Shown here: positions 1 through 7,266 of the stretch, one piece after another
Layout of the letters: every line of letters begins with the position of its first letter
How positions within the stretch are numbered: the stretch's first letter is position 1
DNA from: Phycisphaerales bacterium
GTDB taxonomy: Bacteria; Planctomycetota; Phycisphaerae; Sedimentisphaerales; Anaerohalosphaeraceae
Length of the DNA: 13,555 nucleotides
Reading direction: 5' to 3'
Assembly: GCA_011053245.1 (NCBI GenBank)
Contig: DRGS01000017.1
Location: 1 to 13,555 of the forward strand
The notes under the pieces: model-generated
The model's database searches: none
What the model saw: the letters and a program-made list of their open reading frames with translations, nothing else
Told to the model about the DNA's origin: nothing
Translations under genes and position numbers: made by a program

Positions 1-1
1 C

Positions 2-1735
2 ATAGATGGGATCGGCAACTGCCCCACGGGCAACTATACGGTAACCGGTTGGGCCAAAGACACCGGTCCGGCTACAGGCAGCAGCAAATGGTCGGTCATC
101 TATTCCGCCGAGCAGGAGATATGGTTTGGAGTTGACCGCGGAGATTCTGCGCGACTCTATATCGACGTAGGCGGTAATGGCAAAGGGGCCAAAACAGCGG
201 CAGGCGACTGGATCAGGGATACATGGCATCATGTAGCTGCCACCTGGGACGGATCAGACGTCCATATATACATTGACGCCGTTGACATGCCAATTACAGT
301 CTACGGAATACCGGAAAATGCCCTGTCCAAAGCTGCCGTGATCGGTGCATGGTCAAACAAAACCTCCAATGAAAACTGGTACGGTTTCCTCGACGACATC
401 CGTGTTTATGACTACGCCCTAAGTGCCGCCGAGATCGCACAGTTGGCTAATATTCTCAGGTACAGGGAATTCACCGAAGCCAAGGCAGGTATCGATACTA
501 CATCGATCACGATTTCCACTCCAGCCGGTACCAATAAAGACGATCTCTTGATAACCGCAGTTGCCACAGATGCAAGCACATCGGTATCGCTTTCACCGCC
601 GTCAGGCGGGGGCTGGACAAGAATCAATACAGGTAATTATGTGGGCCGAGTTTCATTGGGTGCCTGGTGGAAGATGGCAAGACAATCAGAATCGCCCACT
701 CACCAGTTTACATGGACAGGCCCCGAGCAAGCCTACGCTTGGATGATGCGGTTTACCGGTCATGATCCAGCGGACCCAATTAATACATATACATTCGGCG
801 GCAGTTCAAGTTCTACGCCGACAAGCCCGTCAGTGACTACTGATGTTGATAATGCTATTATACTGCGTCTCGGAGCATTTGACGAAGGCGATATCACAAA
901 CGATGATCCAGGTTTGGCAGGCCATACCGCAATTACGATGGATGCCAGTTCCGGTAGCAGTACGACCGAGGCCATGGAGATAACCAAAGAAATCAGCGGA
1001 GGCAAAAAGATTACAATAAGCATGCCTTCGATTTGCCCCGACGGCGATCTCTATCTGGCGCAGATCGTTTTGGAAGGCGGCGCGATATTCAAAATAATTC
1101 CCACTGGCTGGACGCAGATCAACGACATAGAAAACGCTGGAAATATTCACTTTGCTTCATTCTGGAAGATCGGCAATTCGGAACCTGCGACATATACATG
1201 GGAGGTCGCTTCATCGAAAAGATCCATTGGCATCATTCACCGGATCAGCGGGGTCGACACAGCCAATCCGATCAACGCGTCAGGTAATGACAAAGGTGAC
1301 AGTTTCAAACCTATCGCACCTTCGATCACAACATCAGTTGACAAATGCCTCATCCTCCGTATGTATGGTGCCGAAGGTAACGCACAGTTATCTACATATT
1401 GGCCGCCCGCGACAACCCCGATATTCCAGGACGACTCCGCCGGTAAGGTGGTCAGTGGGGCCGCCTATGAAAATCTGTTCTCGGCTGGTTCTACCGGTAC
1501 GGGCGAGTTTTCTATGGCCGGTAAAAAGAAGTGGATAGCTATGACGGTCGCAGTAACACCAGCCAGTGGCGGCGGCAACGCTGACTCTGTCTCCGGCGGT
1601 GCAGGATATATAAAGCAGTCACTTAGCGGTAACAGCGGAACCAGCGAGTTTTCGCTGACCGCCTCCCAGGAGTCCCGGATGATCACAATTGGAATTGCGC
1701 AGGATCCCGCAAGCGGCGGATCGCTCATGCCGTAA
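2..1735 (+). CDS. LamG-containing surface protein with duplicated C-terminal module (5' end outside window)
   Basis: The frame is open from base 2, so the gene starts upstream of the window; 577 residues are visible. Residues 1-150 are the C-terminal part of a LamG/concanavalin A-like fold, shown by 'WHHVAATWDGSDVHIYID' and the closing 'GFLDDIRVYDYALSAAEI'. After it come two related modules of about 170 residues (roughly 160-340 and 350-520). Each has a GWT-[RQ]-IN stretch, a W-K strand, a 'DPADPIN' or 'DTANPIN' turn, and a 'TTDVDNAIILR' or 'TTSVDKCLILR' strand. A third partial copy covers residues 534-575. LamG folds bind carbohydrate or protein ligands outside the cell. Nothing visible shows an anchor, and the signal peptide lies off the window. 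Its place just before pilin, PilMN, PilO and secretin genes suggests a surface adhesin or pilus-associated protein, which is inference. The catalytic or binding role is unknown. Confidence 0.85.
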   Translation: MDGIGNCPTGNYTVTGWAKDTGPATGSSKWSVIYSAEQEIWFGVDRGDSARLYIDVGGNGKGAKTAAGDWIRDTWHHVAATWDGSDVHIYIDAVDMPITVYGIPENALSKAAVIGAWSNKTSNENWYGFLDDIRVYDYALSAAEIAQLANILRYREFTEAKAGIDTTSITISTPAGTNKDDLLITAVATDASTSVSLSPPSGGGWTRINTGNYVGRVSLGAWWKMARQSESPTHQFTWTGPEQAYAWMMRFTGHDPADPINTYTFGGSSSSTPTSPSVTTDVDNAIILRLGAFDEGDITNDDPGLAGHTAITMDASSGSSTTEAMEITKEISGGKKITISMPSICPDGDLYLAQIVLEGGAIFKIIPTGWTQINDIENAGNIHFASFWKIGNSEPATYTWEVASSKRSIGIIHRISGVDTANPINASGNDKGDSFKPIAPSITTSVDKCLILRMYGAEGNAQLSTYWPPATTPIFQDDSAGKVVSGAAYENLFSAGSTGTGEFSMAGKKKWIAMTVAVTPASGGGNADSVSGGAGYIKQSLSGNSGTSEFSLTASQESRMITIGIAQDPASGGSLMP

Positions 1736-2022
1736 GATCCGACGGATATGTTGAAAATAACTATTGGTTATAGGACCTTGTTTCGACGTCATCAAACCCA
1801 AAGGTTTTTTACATGAAACCGCCGATAAGACCGCCATTGACTGCTTGCAAACGGTGCATATTTGAGTCTCGGAGTTTTTTAATGTGTCTTTGCAATAATC
1901 GAAAAGTTCGATAATCATCCCCTCTATTATGACGATAGAATCTATAACGGCTTTGAGTGCGTTTAGTACTGCGCGTGCGGTATAGCAAAACTCGTTAAGC
2001 TATAACTTGAAACTTGTTGCTT
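1736..2022. other. Intergenic gap before the pilus operon
   Basis: This 287-bp stretch has no credible gene. It contains a small perfect inverted repeat, ATCGAA-aag-TTCGAT, at 1898-1912, about 110 bp upstream of the PilX-like start. That could be an operator or a weak hairpin, but no regulator can be named. No clear -35/-10 pair or T-tailed terminator was found, although the following operon would be expected to need a promoter here. Confidence 0.5.
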
Positions 2023-2427
2023 ATGACTGACAGACAAAGACATAACGGTTCAGTGACACTTATTGTTATCTTTACGATAGCACTGCTTTCTACCATTGTG
2101 ATAGGAATGCTGCAACTGAACACCGAAGAGATACTGCTCATGCAGAATTATATCTATGCCGCCGAGTCCCGGTCGATCGCAGAAGCCGGTCTTAACGCGG
2201 CATTTGCAGAGCTAAGAGCCAATTCGGCATGGACGATGGGTTTTGCGGGTACTGCTTTCGGCGGCGGTAACTACAGTGTTGCCGTTTCAGGTACTTTGCC
2301 AAATCTTACCGTTGACGCAACGAGTACGACATCGAAAGGCTATGCTTCTCATGTCGAAGCCGACATAACGGTTGGCGGTAGTTCGCCCCATATTATAAAA
2401 ATTGATGAGTTAAGGGTTAATCAGTAA
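2023..2427 (+). CDS. PilX/PulK-type minor pilin
   Basis: The product is 134 residues long. A short polar leader (MTDRQRHNG) is followed by one hydrophobic helix (about residues 10-31, 'SVTLIVIFTIALLSTIVIGM'). Next comes 'AAESRSIAEAGLNAAFAELR', the hallmark of the PilX N-terminal family (minor pilins related to GspK/PulK). The usual glutamate at position 5 of the mature pilin is absent, as is common in GspK-like tip subunits. Such proteins sit at the pilus or pseudopilus tip and help initiate assembly in the inner membrane. The small C-terminal part (residues 70-134) is strand-rich and unassigned. I chose ATG 2023; an in-frame TTG at 2014 would add three residues. Neither start has a clear ribosome-binding site. 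The stop TAA overlaps the next start by one base (TAATG), so it is translationally coupled to the PilM-PilN gene. Confidence 0.8.
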   Translation: MTDRQRHNGSVTLIVIFTIALLSTIVIGMLQLNTEEILLMQNYIYAAESRSIAEAGLNAAFAELRANSAWTMGFAGTAFGGGNYSVAVSGTLPNLTVDATSTTSKGYASHVEADITVGGSSPHIIKIDELRVNQ

Positions 2428-3965
2428 TGCTAAATTTTATAGGCAAGACATCCTGCGGTATTGATATATCCGGCGAGCGGATAAGTGTTGCGATCCTCAA
2501 ACAGATCAACGATGAGATGAAGCTGCATAAGGCGTTTGACGGTCCGGTCCCTAAAGGAGCAGTGATTGACGGAAATATCACCGACCCTGTAATGCTTGGT
2601 CAGGCGATACGCAGGCTGCTTAAGAAGAATAAGGCGCGTGTTTCCAAAGCGACATTTTCGCTTATAGCAAGGCCGGTTCTGACACAGATCATCGATCTTC
2701 CCGCAGAAATGCCAGCCAATATCGGTCAGTTTATTCAGTCGGAGATCAGACACAGTGCATTTCTGGCGGGTAAAGATTCGCACTATGATTACTGCGGTCT
2801 TGGCGACGGCGGTCCGGAGTCGATAGAGCGTGTTTTTGTCAGCGCGACAGAGACCGAAAAGATAATGGCGATAGTTAAGAGCGCAAGCGCCGCTGATATT
2901 GAAGTCGAAGCTATCGAGCCATCAGTTATCTCCGCTGCGCGTGCCCTGTACAGCAAGAAAGTCGCAGGAACCTATGACAGCAATGTCCTTGTGGCGTTTA
3001 TTCATGGATCTGTTCTGAGTATCTGTGTTTTTCGAAATACCTCGTTAGACTTTGTCAGATGTATTGACACAGGCGGCAGTATTGACGGTTCAGAAGAAAG
3101 TATTGGCAGATGTACGGAAGAATTCAATGCCGTCATTCAGTACTACGATGTCGAAGTTGATGACTCACGCAGTGACAGGTGGGAAATAATAGTCGCATTG
3201 GATGATGCTGCGGGCAATATCAACGACCTGGAATTCTTTTTGCAGAAAAAACTCGCCCGTCCCGTTACGATATATCCCCCGTCAACCATTTACAATATCA
3301 CCTCCGTTGTCGAGAATCCGTCCATTGATTCAGCTTCCGTTTTCGCTGTAGGATTGGCAATGCGTTCATTTGAAAACAGTGGATTGCGTGTCAATATAAA
3401 TATGATGCCCCCGGTAGCGGAAGAGGCCAGGGTCAACAAGAAACTTGCCCTTGTAACAGCCAACTTCGCCGCACTTGTGGTACTTATAATGTTCCTTGCT
3501 ACCGGTATAATAAACTATCGTCTTGGCAAGGCACAGGCATTCATGGCCCAGCGGGCAAGCGACGATTCCGGAGATAGCATCGAGAACTTGCTGGACAGAC
3601 AGCGTGCCGTTAACGAGCAGATCGCCACTTTATCCGGACAGAGGTCAGGTATGGGCATGGTCTATGATTCTGACAGTACAGGTAAATGGGCCGGCATCCT
3701 TGACGATATTCGCAAGAATACACCTAAGGCACTTGATATAAGACAGATGAGATCGGACGGTGATTCGAACCTGGAAATGCGAGGCAGTTCTCTCAAGTTC
3801 AAATCCATATATCAGTTCGCGGAATTGCTTGGAGAATCGGATTACATCGCTTCGGCGTCCGTAGTTGAAACGAATAAGGATAACCACATGCAAAATATTG
3901 TTTCGTATGTGATCAAATGCGAATTAGTCAACAATGAGGAGTCGCAAACCGATGTTGATGGATAA
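2427..3965 (+). CDS. pilM: PilM-PilN fusion protein (GspL-like pilus assembly platform)
   Basis: The 512 residues contain two functions that usually sit on separate genes. Residues 1-330 form the actin-like PilM domain. It starts with the phosphate-1 loop 'CGIDISGERISVAILK', followed by 'GAVIDGNI', 'LPAEM' and, near the end, 'ASVFAVGLAMRSF'. 'RVNINMMPP' at about 328-334 is the PilN-type entry sequence. It leads into a single membrane helix (about 340-364), a short coiled-coil-prone stretch (about 375-405) and a periplasmic PilN-like domain (about 410-505). In standard systems cytoplasmic PilM grips the N-terminal tail of PilN and passes signals from the motor ATPase to periplasmic PilN-PilO; GspL of type II secretion carries both parts in one chain. 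The gene starts on the preceding stop codon and overlaps pilO by 14 nt. Domain identity is read from motifs; the fusion is direct, since the frame is uninterrupted. Confidence 0.85.
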   Translation: MLNFIGKTSCGIDISGERISVAILKQINDEMKLHKAFDGPVPKGAVIDGNITDPVMLGQAIRRLLKKNKARVSKATFSLIARPVLTQIIDLPAEMPANIGQFIQSEIRHSAFLAGKDSHYDYCGLGDGGPESIERVFVSATETEKIMAIVKSASAADIEVEAIEPSVISAARALYSKKVAGTYDSNVLVAFIHGSVLSICVFRNTSLDFVRCIDTGGSIDGSEESIGRCTEEFNAVIQYYDVEVDDSRSDRWEIIVALDDAAGNINDLEFFLQKKLARPVTIYPPSTIYNITSVVENPSIDSASVFAVGLAMRSFENSGLRVNINMMPPVAEEARVNKKLALVTANFAALVVLIMFLATGIINYRLGKAQAFMAQRASDDSGDSIENLLDRQRAVNEQIATLSGQRSGMGMVYDSDSTGKWAGILDDIRKNTPKALDIRQMRSDGDSNLEMRGSSLKFKSIYQFAELLGESDYIASASVVETNKDNHMQNIVSYVIKCELVNNEESQTDVDG

Positions 3966-4554
3966 ACTTGGAAATGTAAATACGAACACGAAAATATTCG
4001 TGTCTGTTTCGACGGTTGCCCTTATCGCAATAGCGATGTATAACTGGGCCGTTTCGCCGCAGACGAGCTACCTTCAGGCGGCACAGCGGTATGAGACGAT
4101 GATGAGTGATGCCGGTGACAAGACCACGGTCATTAAAAACGGAATAGACGGTAAGAAAAAAGAACTCGAAAGACTTTACGAGGATATCGCCGCCACGAAA
4201 GATAGCTTTTTTACGCTGAAGACCTCGAATGAATTTTTCAGCGATATCGCGCCTATATTAAGTCAGTCGGGCTGCATGATGGAGTCGTTAACGTTTCCGC
4301 CTACTTCATCTGTCATTTTGAATGAAGATGAGGAAATGGATTCCGGAATTACCGAAAAACGTGCGGCCATTGTATTTACCGGCCAGTACGAAAGTATTAT
4401 AAAGTTCCTGAAAAGGTTGAGCGGGTATTCTCAGCATATAGTAATTGATGACCTTGTGATAGAATCATTAAGGTCCGGGGGGAAACAATTAGTTTGCCAC
4501 ATGTCCATAACGATATACCTTATCGAAGAAAAGGAGATAGCAACAGATGTATAA
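3952..4554 (+). CDS. pilO: PilO-like inner-membrane pilus assembly protein
   Basis: The product has 200 residues with the PilO layout. A short cytoplasmic tail precedes one membrane helix (about residues 14-34, 'KIFVSVSTVALIAIAMYNWA'). A charged coiled-coil region follows (about 40-90), then a ferredoxin-like periplasmic domain (about 95-192) with 'IVFTGQYESIIKFLKRL', the typical strand-helix signature. PilO pairs with the PilN part of its neighbour to make the periplasmic alignment ring linking the platform to the secretin. I chose ATG 3952 because GAGGAG at 3936-3941 lies 10 nt upstream. An in-frame ATG at 3934 would overlap that site, and ATG 3958 is possible but further away. The gene overlaps the preceding one by 14 nt and the secretin by 8 nt. 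No separate PilP lipoprotein gene follows. Confidence 0.82.
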   Translation: MLMDKLGNVNTNTKIFVSVSTVALIAIAMYNWAVSPQTSYLQAAQRYETMMSDAGDKTTVIKNGIDGKKKELERLYEDIAATKDSFFTLKTSNEFFSDIAPILSQSGCMMESLTFPPTSSVILNEDEEMDSGITEKRAAIVFTGQYESIIKFLKRLSGYSQHIVIDDLVIESLRSGGKQLVCHMSITIYLIEEKEIATDV

Positions 4555-5791
4555 GAAACATATAAACAAATTAATTATTCTAAGCTGCCTGATGTTAGCG
4601 TCATTCATTACGACCGATGTGGTTTATTCGGAACCAACGGAACTGTTGGAACAGGTCGGTAAGCAGGATCCCTTTGAGATGGTAAAGCCCCTTGTCGAAT
4701 TCAAAAGTAATCTGATGCAAAAGGCCGGACGTCAGCAAGTACAGGAATATGTCGAGGTTGCCCCGGAATTATTTGTCGAAAGTATAATGCTAAAATTCCT
4801 GCGAGCAGAAAACGTTGAAACCATAGCGGCGAATATGAACTCCGATTACGGAGCGGTCACCGTCGATGAAGCAACCAATTCGCTTATCGTTTGTGACGCA
4901 CGCGAAAGCCTCGACAAGATAATCGAGCAGATAAGAAAGATTGACAGAACCCCGCGACAGATACTCGTCGAAGTTGTAATTGCGGAGGTTCAGTTGAATG
5001 ACGGAACTGAGATCGGCGTGGACTGGACGGATCTTTTATCGTTTGACGCTGATGACGGGGACACATTCCCAATAGGCTCACACAGTAGAAGTTACATTCA
5101 AGAAACATTCGCGAGTAGTATTACTGGAGGTGGAGCACTCAGGTTTATTCAAGGCAGCATAGGCGTTACTGTAAAAGCCTTGCAGCAAGCGAGAGAAGTT
5201 GAAATACTCGCCAGCCCGCGTGTACTCGTTGTTAGCGGTCAGCAAGCCGTCATAAAAACCATCGAAGAAATAGCATATACTGATGTGTCCCAAGCTGCTG
5301 CCGGCGGAGATTTGACATCCACTAAGTTTAAGGATGTAGGCATAACCCTTACCGTTACCGCAACACTGACAGATGATGATATGATCATGCTCGTCATAGC
5401 TCCCGAACAAAGTGTAAATACCGGTACCAATACAGTCTCTCTCAGTTTAGTTCCGGTTGTTGACCTCAGATCAACCTCAACCACGCTACTCATGAGAGAT
5501 GGCCAAATTGTCGTAATGGGCGGATTGAGGAAGAAAGAGACCCGAATATCGGAAGACAAGATACCTTTGTTGGGAGATTTGCCGTTAATTGGATTTCTAT
5601 TCGCAAAGGAAAGTACAGAGGTCAAACATTCTGAACTTTTGATATTCGTCTCACCGCACATTTACAAGGATGCCCCGCTTTCTGAGGACGAAATGCAAAA
5701 GTTTACCGAACTGAGAAACTCGCCCACACTTCGGCTTCCTGCTGGAAACATCAATAATCCGGTAAAAGCATTAGAGCAATGGGGAAAGTAA
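4547..5791 (+). CDS. Short secretin (PilQ/GspD family) outer-membrane pore
   Basis: The product is 414 residues with an N-terminal signal peptide (hydrophobic run about residues 9-20, mature part from about 29). One NolW/N-type subdomain spans about 80-135, with 'AVTVDEATNSLIVCDARESL' and 'IRKIDRTPRQILVEVVIAEV'. The secretin C domain spans about 138-372. Its conserved pieces are 'VEILASPRVLVVSGQQAVI', 'FKDVGITLTVTATL', 'VPVVDLRSTSTTLLMRDGQI', 'VVMGGLRKKE' and 'KIPLLGDLPLIGFLF'. Secretins form the multimeric gated pore through which pili or secreted proteins cross the outer membrane. At 414 residues it is much shorter than usual PilQ or GspD proteins (about 600-750), having lost AMIN/N0/N1-N2 repeats. 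AAGGAG at 4531-4536 is the ribosome-binding site, 10 nt before ATG. Family assignment is firm; pilus versus type II secretion is undecided, though the PilM/N/O neighbours favour a pilus-like machine. Confidence 0.92.
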   Translation: MYKKHINKLIILSCLMLASFITTDVVYSEPTELLEQVGKQDPFEMVKPLVEFKSNLMQKAGRQQVQEYVEVAPELFVESIMLKFLRAENVETIAANMNSDYGAVTVDEATNSLIVCDARESLDKIIEQIRKIDRTPRQILVEVVIAEVQLNDGTEIGVDWTDLLSFDADDGDTFPIGSHSRSYIQETFASSITGGGALRFIQGSIGVTVKALQQAREVEILASPRVLVVSGQQAVIKTIEEIAYTDVSQAAAGGDLTSTKFKDVGITLTVTATLTDDDMIMLVIAPEQSVNTGTNTVSLSLVPVVDLRSTSTTLLMRDGQIVVMGGLRKKETRISEDKIPLLGDLPLIGFLFAKESTEVKHSELLIFVSPHIYKDAPLSEDEMQKFTELRNSPTLRLPAGNINNPVKALEQWGK

Positions 5792-5799
5792 CCCCCCCC
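5792..5799. repeat. Homopolymer run of eight C
   Basis: A C8 tract starts directly after the secretin stop codon (TAA 5789-5791). Such tracts are prone to slipped-strand length change. The secretin frame already ends before it, so a change in tract length would not alter the secretin product; it could alter the link to the small frame downstream. Confidence 0.6.
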
Positions 5800-5804
5800 T
5801 GGAA

Positions 5805-5957
5805 ATGTCCAGAATCCAACTCCGCGCATACAAAAAGCCAGATCCTAAAACTAAGCAGAATCTGGCTTCGGAGGAGGGTGATGAAAAGCCAATTAAATTT
5901 TATATTAAAACCATCGCCAACGGCGACGATCTCATTTCAATGTCCTATTACAACTAA
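5805..5957 (+). CDS. Possible 50-residue protein after the secretin
   Basis: An ATG frame of 50 codons ends at TAA 5955-5957. Its second half ('KPIKFYIKTIANGDDLISM') looks like real protein, and its third codon positions resemble the neighbouring genes, but there is no clear ribosome-binding site. It reads through an inverted repeat. A competing frame starts at ATG 5881 behind a purine-rich GGAGGAGGG and encodes only 34 residues of unconvincing composition. An alternative is that this is the displaced tail of the secretin: a +1 shift at the secretin stop would join them in frame. No family is recognised. Confidence 0.3.
   Translation: MSRIQLRAYKKPDPKTKQNLASEEGDEKPIKFYIKTIANGDDLISMSYYN
5835..5868. 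repeat. 9-bp inverted repeat downstream of the secretin
   Basis: AAGCCAGAT at 5835-5843 is perfectly complementary to ATCTGGCTT at 5860-5868, leaving a 16-nt loop. No T-run follows on the + strand. On the - strand the stem is followed by a short T-run, so by shape it would be a - strand terminator, yet no - strand gene lies to its right. It may stabilise the 3' end of the pilus operon mRNA, or it may be a chance structure inside a small gene. Confidence 0.45.
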
Positions 5958-6246
5958 TTATCGAACGAAGTCAAGCAAATCTTAAGAAAAATACAAAAAA
6001 TATACCCAACTTCCGCTGCCTACACTCCTATTCTAAATAAATAATAGCACACATTTCGCCAAAGTCAAACTATCCGCCTCAATAACTACGAAATTATCGG
6101 ACCTTTTGTTTGCCGGTTGTCAAAAAAATTTTTATCTTGATAAGTGCTTACAGGTTGCATATTCTGCATATTTACAGATATGAGGTGTTTGTGGGCAGGT
6201 CGATCCTGTTCGGTAAAGCGTTATTAGTATTGAATGGCATAATAAT
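5958..6246. other. AT-rich intergenic region before panB
   Basis: Counting from the secretin stop, about 450 bp separate the secretin from panB. Apart from the possible small frame and inverted repeat described separately, this stretch is AT-rich with many stop codons in all frames. It holds a candidate panB promoter and nothing else that I can support. Confidence 0.5.
6117..6144 (+). promoter_or_regulatory. Candidate sigma70 promoter for panB
   Basis: TTGTCA (6117-6122, 5 of 6 to the -35 consensus) and GATAAG (6139-6144, 4 of 6 to the -10) are separated by 16 nt. The predicted start of transcription lies about 95 nt before the panB ATG. The -10 match is weak, and the AT-rich setting gives chance matches. 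Confidence 0.3.
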
Positions 6247-7104
6247 ATGGGCGAAAAAATTACAATTTCAGATCTGTCGGCTGCCAAAGAGGCTTCGCGT
6301 AAGTTCACAGCGGTAAGCTGTTATGATTATACCAGTGCCTGCCTGGTCGCTGAGACTTCTGTTGAGATGATCCTCGTCGGGGACTCGGCAAGCCAATTTA
6401 TGTTAGGTTACGATTCGACCTTGCCGGTTACGATGGACTTTATGGTTGCCATCACAGCGGCTGTGCGACGAGCGGCGCCCGGAGTGTGTCTGTCGGCTGA
6501 TATGCCGTTTTTGTCGTATCAGGTCAGTGTCGAAGAAGCCGTGCGAAATGCGGGCAGGTTCTATCAATCCGCCGGTGCGAACATCGTTAAAATAGAGGCC
6601 ACTGAGGCGCATCTGCCCGTTATTAAAGCAGTTAGCGACGCCGGCATGGCGGTCATGGCCCATATCGGCTTGCGTCCCCAGTCCATTGCAAAGACCGGCA
6701 AACTCAAAGCCGAAGGCACCGGAGCAGGTGCCGCATTGGAACTGATAAAACTTAGCGAGCAGATGGTTGCCGCCGGTGCCAGCATGATCCTGCTGGAAGG
6801 AACCGCACGCGAAGTAGCAAAGATCATCACCGAAAAACTACCCGTGCCGGTATTGAGCTGCGGCTCAGGGCCTGATTGCGACGGTCAGATACTTGTGCTG
6901 CCCGATATTCTCGCTCTCGGCAAGGGACAGATACCGAAGTTCTCAAAGTGCTACGGCCAGATCGGCAATGAGATAAATAAGGCTGTCAGAGCCTACGACC
7001 AAGAAGTTAAGGGTGGAAGTTTTCCCGATGACGCCCACAGCTATCACATCAAAACCGGCGAATTGACAAAGCTTCAAGATCTTTTGAAAGCGGAAAAGCT
7101 GTAA
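6247..7104 (+). CDS. panB: 3-methyl-2-oxobutanoate hydroxymethyltransferase (ketopantoate hydroxymethyltransferase)
   Basis: PanB transfers a hydroxymethyl group from 5,10-methylenetetrahydrofolate to 2-oxoisovalerate to make ketopantoate, the first committed step of pantothenate and coenzyme A synthesis, in the cytoplasm. The 285 residues follow the family end to end: 'ILVGDS' (metal ligand Asp46), 'GYDSTLPVT', 'SADMPF' (Asp85), 'ANIVKIE' (Lys115, Glu117), 'HIGLRPQS', 'LLEG' (Glu184, the expected base), 'GQILVLPD' and 'IPKFSK'. These match E. coli Asp45, Asp84, Lys112, Glu114 and Glu181. The C-terminal tail runs about 20 residues past the E. coli enzyme. ATG 6247 has no obvious ribosome-binding site, but it is the only start before the conserved core. 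panC and panD are not adjacent; it appears to be a single-gene unit. Confidence 0.97.
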   Translation: MGEKITISDLSAAKEASRKFTAVSCYDYTSACLVAETSVEMILVGDSASQFMLGYDSTLPVTMDFMVAITAAVRRAAPGVCLSADMPFLSYQVSVEEAVRNAGRFYQSAGANIVKIEATEAHLPVIKAVSDAGMAVMAHIGLRPQSIAKTGKLKAEGTGAGAALELIKLSEQMVAAGASMILLEGTAREVAKIITEKLPVPVLSCGSGPDCDGQILVLPDILALGKGQIPKFSKCYGQIGNEINKAVRAYDQEVKGGSFPDDAHSYHIKTGELTKLQDLLKAEKL

Positions 7105-7266
7105 AAATATACTTTTTCAGTAAAATTCTTTTCACAGTTTCGTGTGACTTCTCGGACTAACAGATGCTCGGTGTCCTGAACCATGCAGTTTTTTCATGGA
7201 ATAGCGATAGTTCTTTGGTTAGAATGCCGGAAGCATTAAGATTGAGAAATTTACAGTCAGGATTTT

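Noticed and set aside
1619..1918. 99-codon - strand frame across the end of the LamG-type gene
   Set aside because: It is antisense to a well-supported gene for a third of its length and resembles no family.
5881..5985. 34-codon frame behind GGAGGAGGG
   Set aside because: The purine-rich stretch reads equally well as Glu-Glu-Gly codons in the competing 50-codon frame, and the 34 residues are Ser/Thr-rich with no protein-like pattern.
7173..7201. CCATG/CATGG hairpin between panB and the glycosyltransferase as a terminator
   Set aside because: The stem is only 5 bp and the T-run lies in the loop rather than after the stem.
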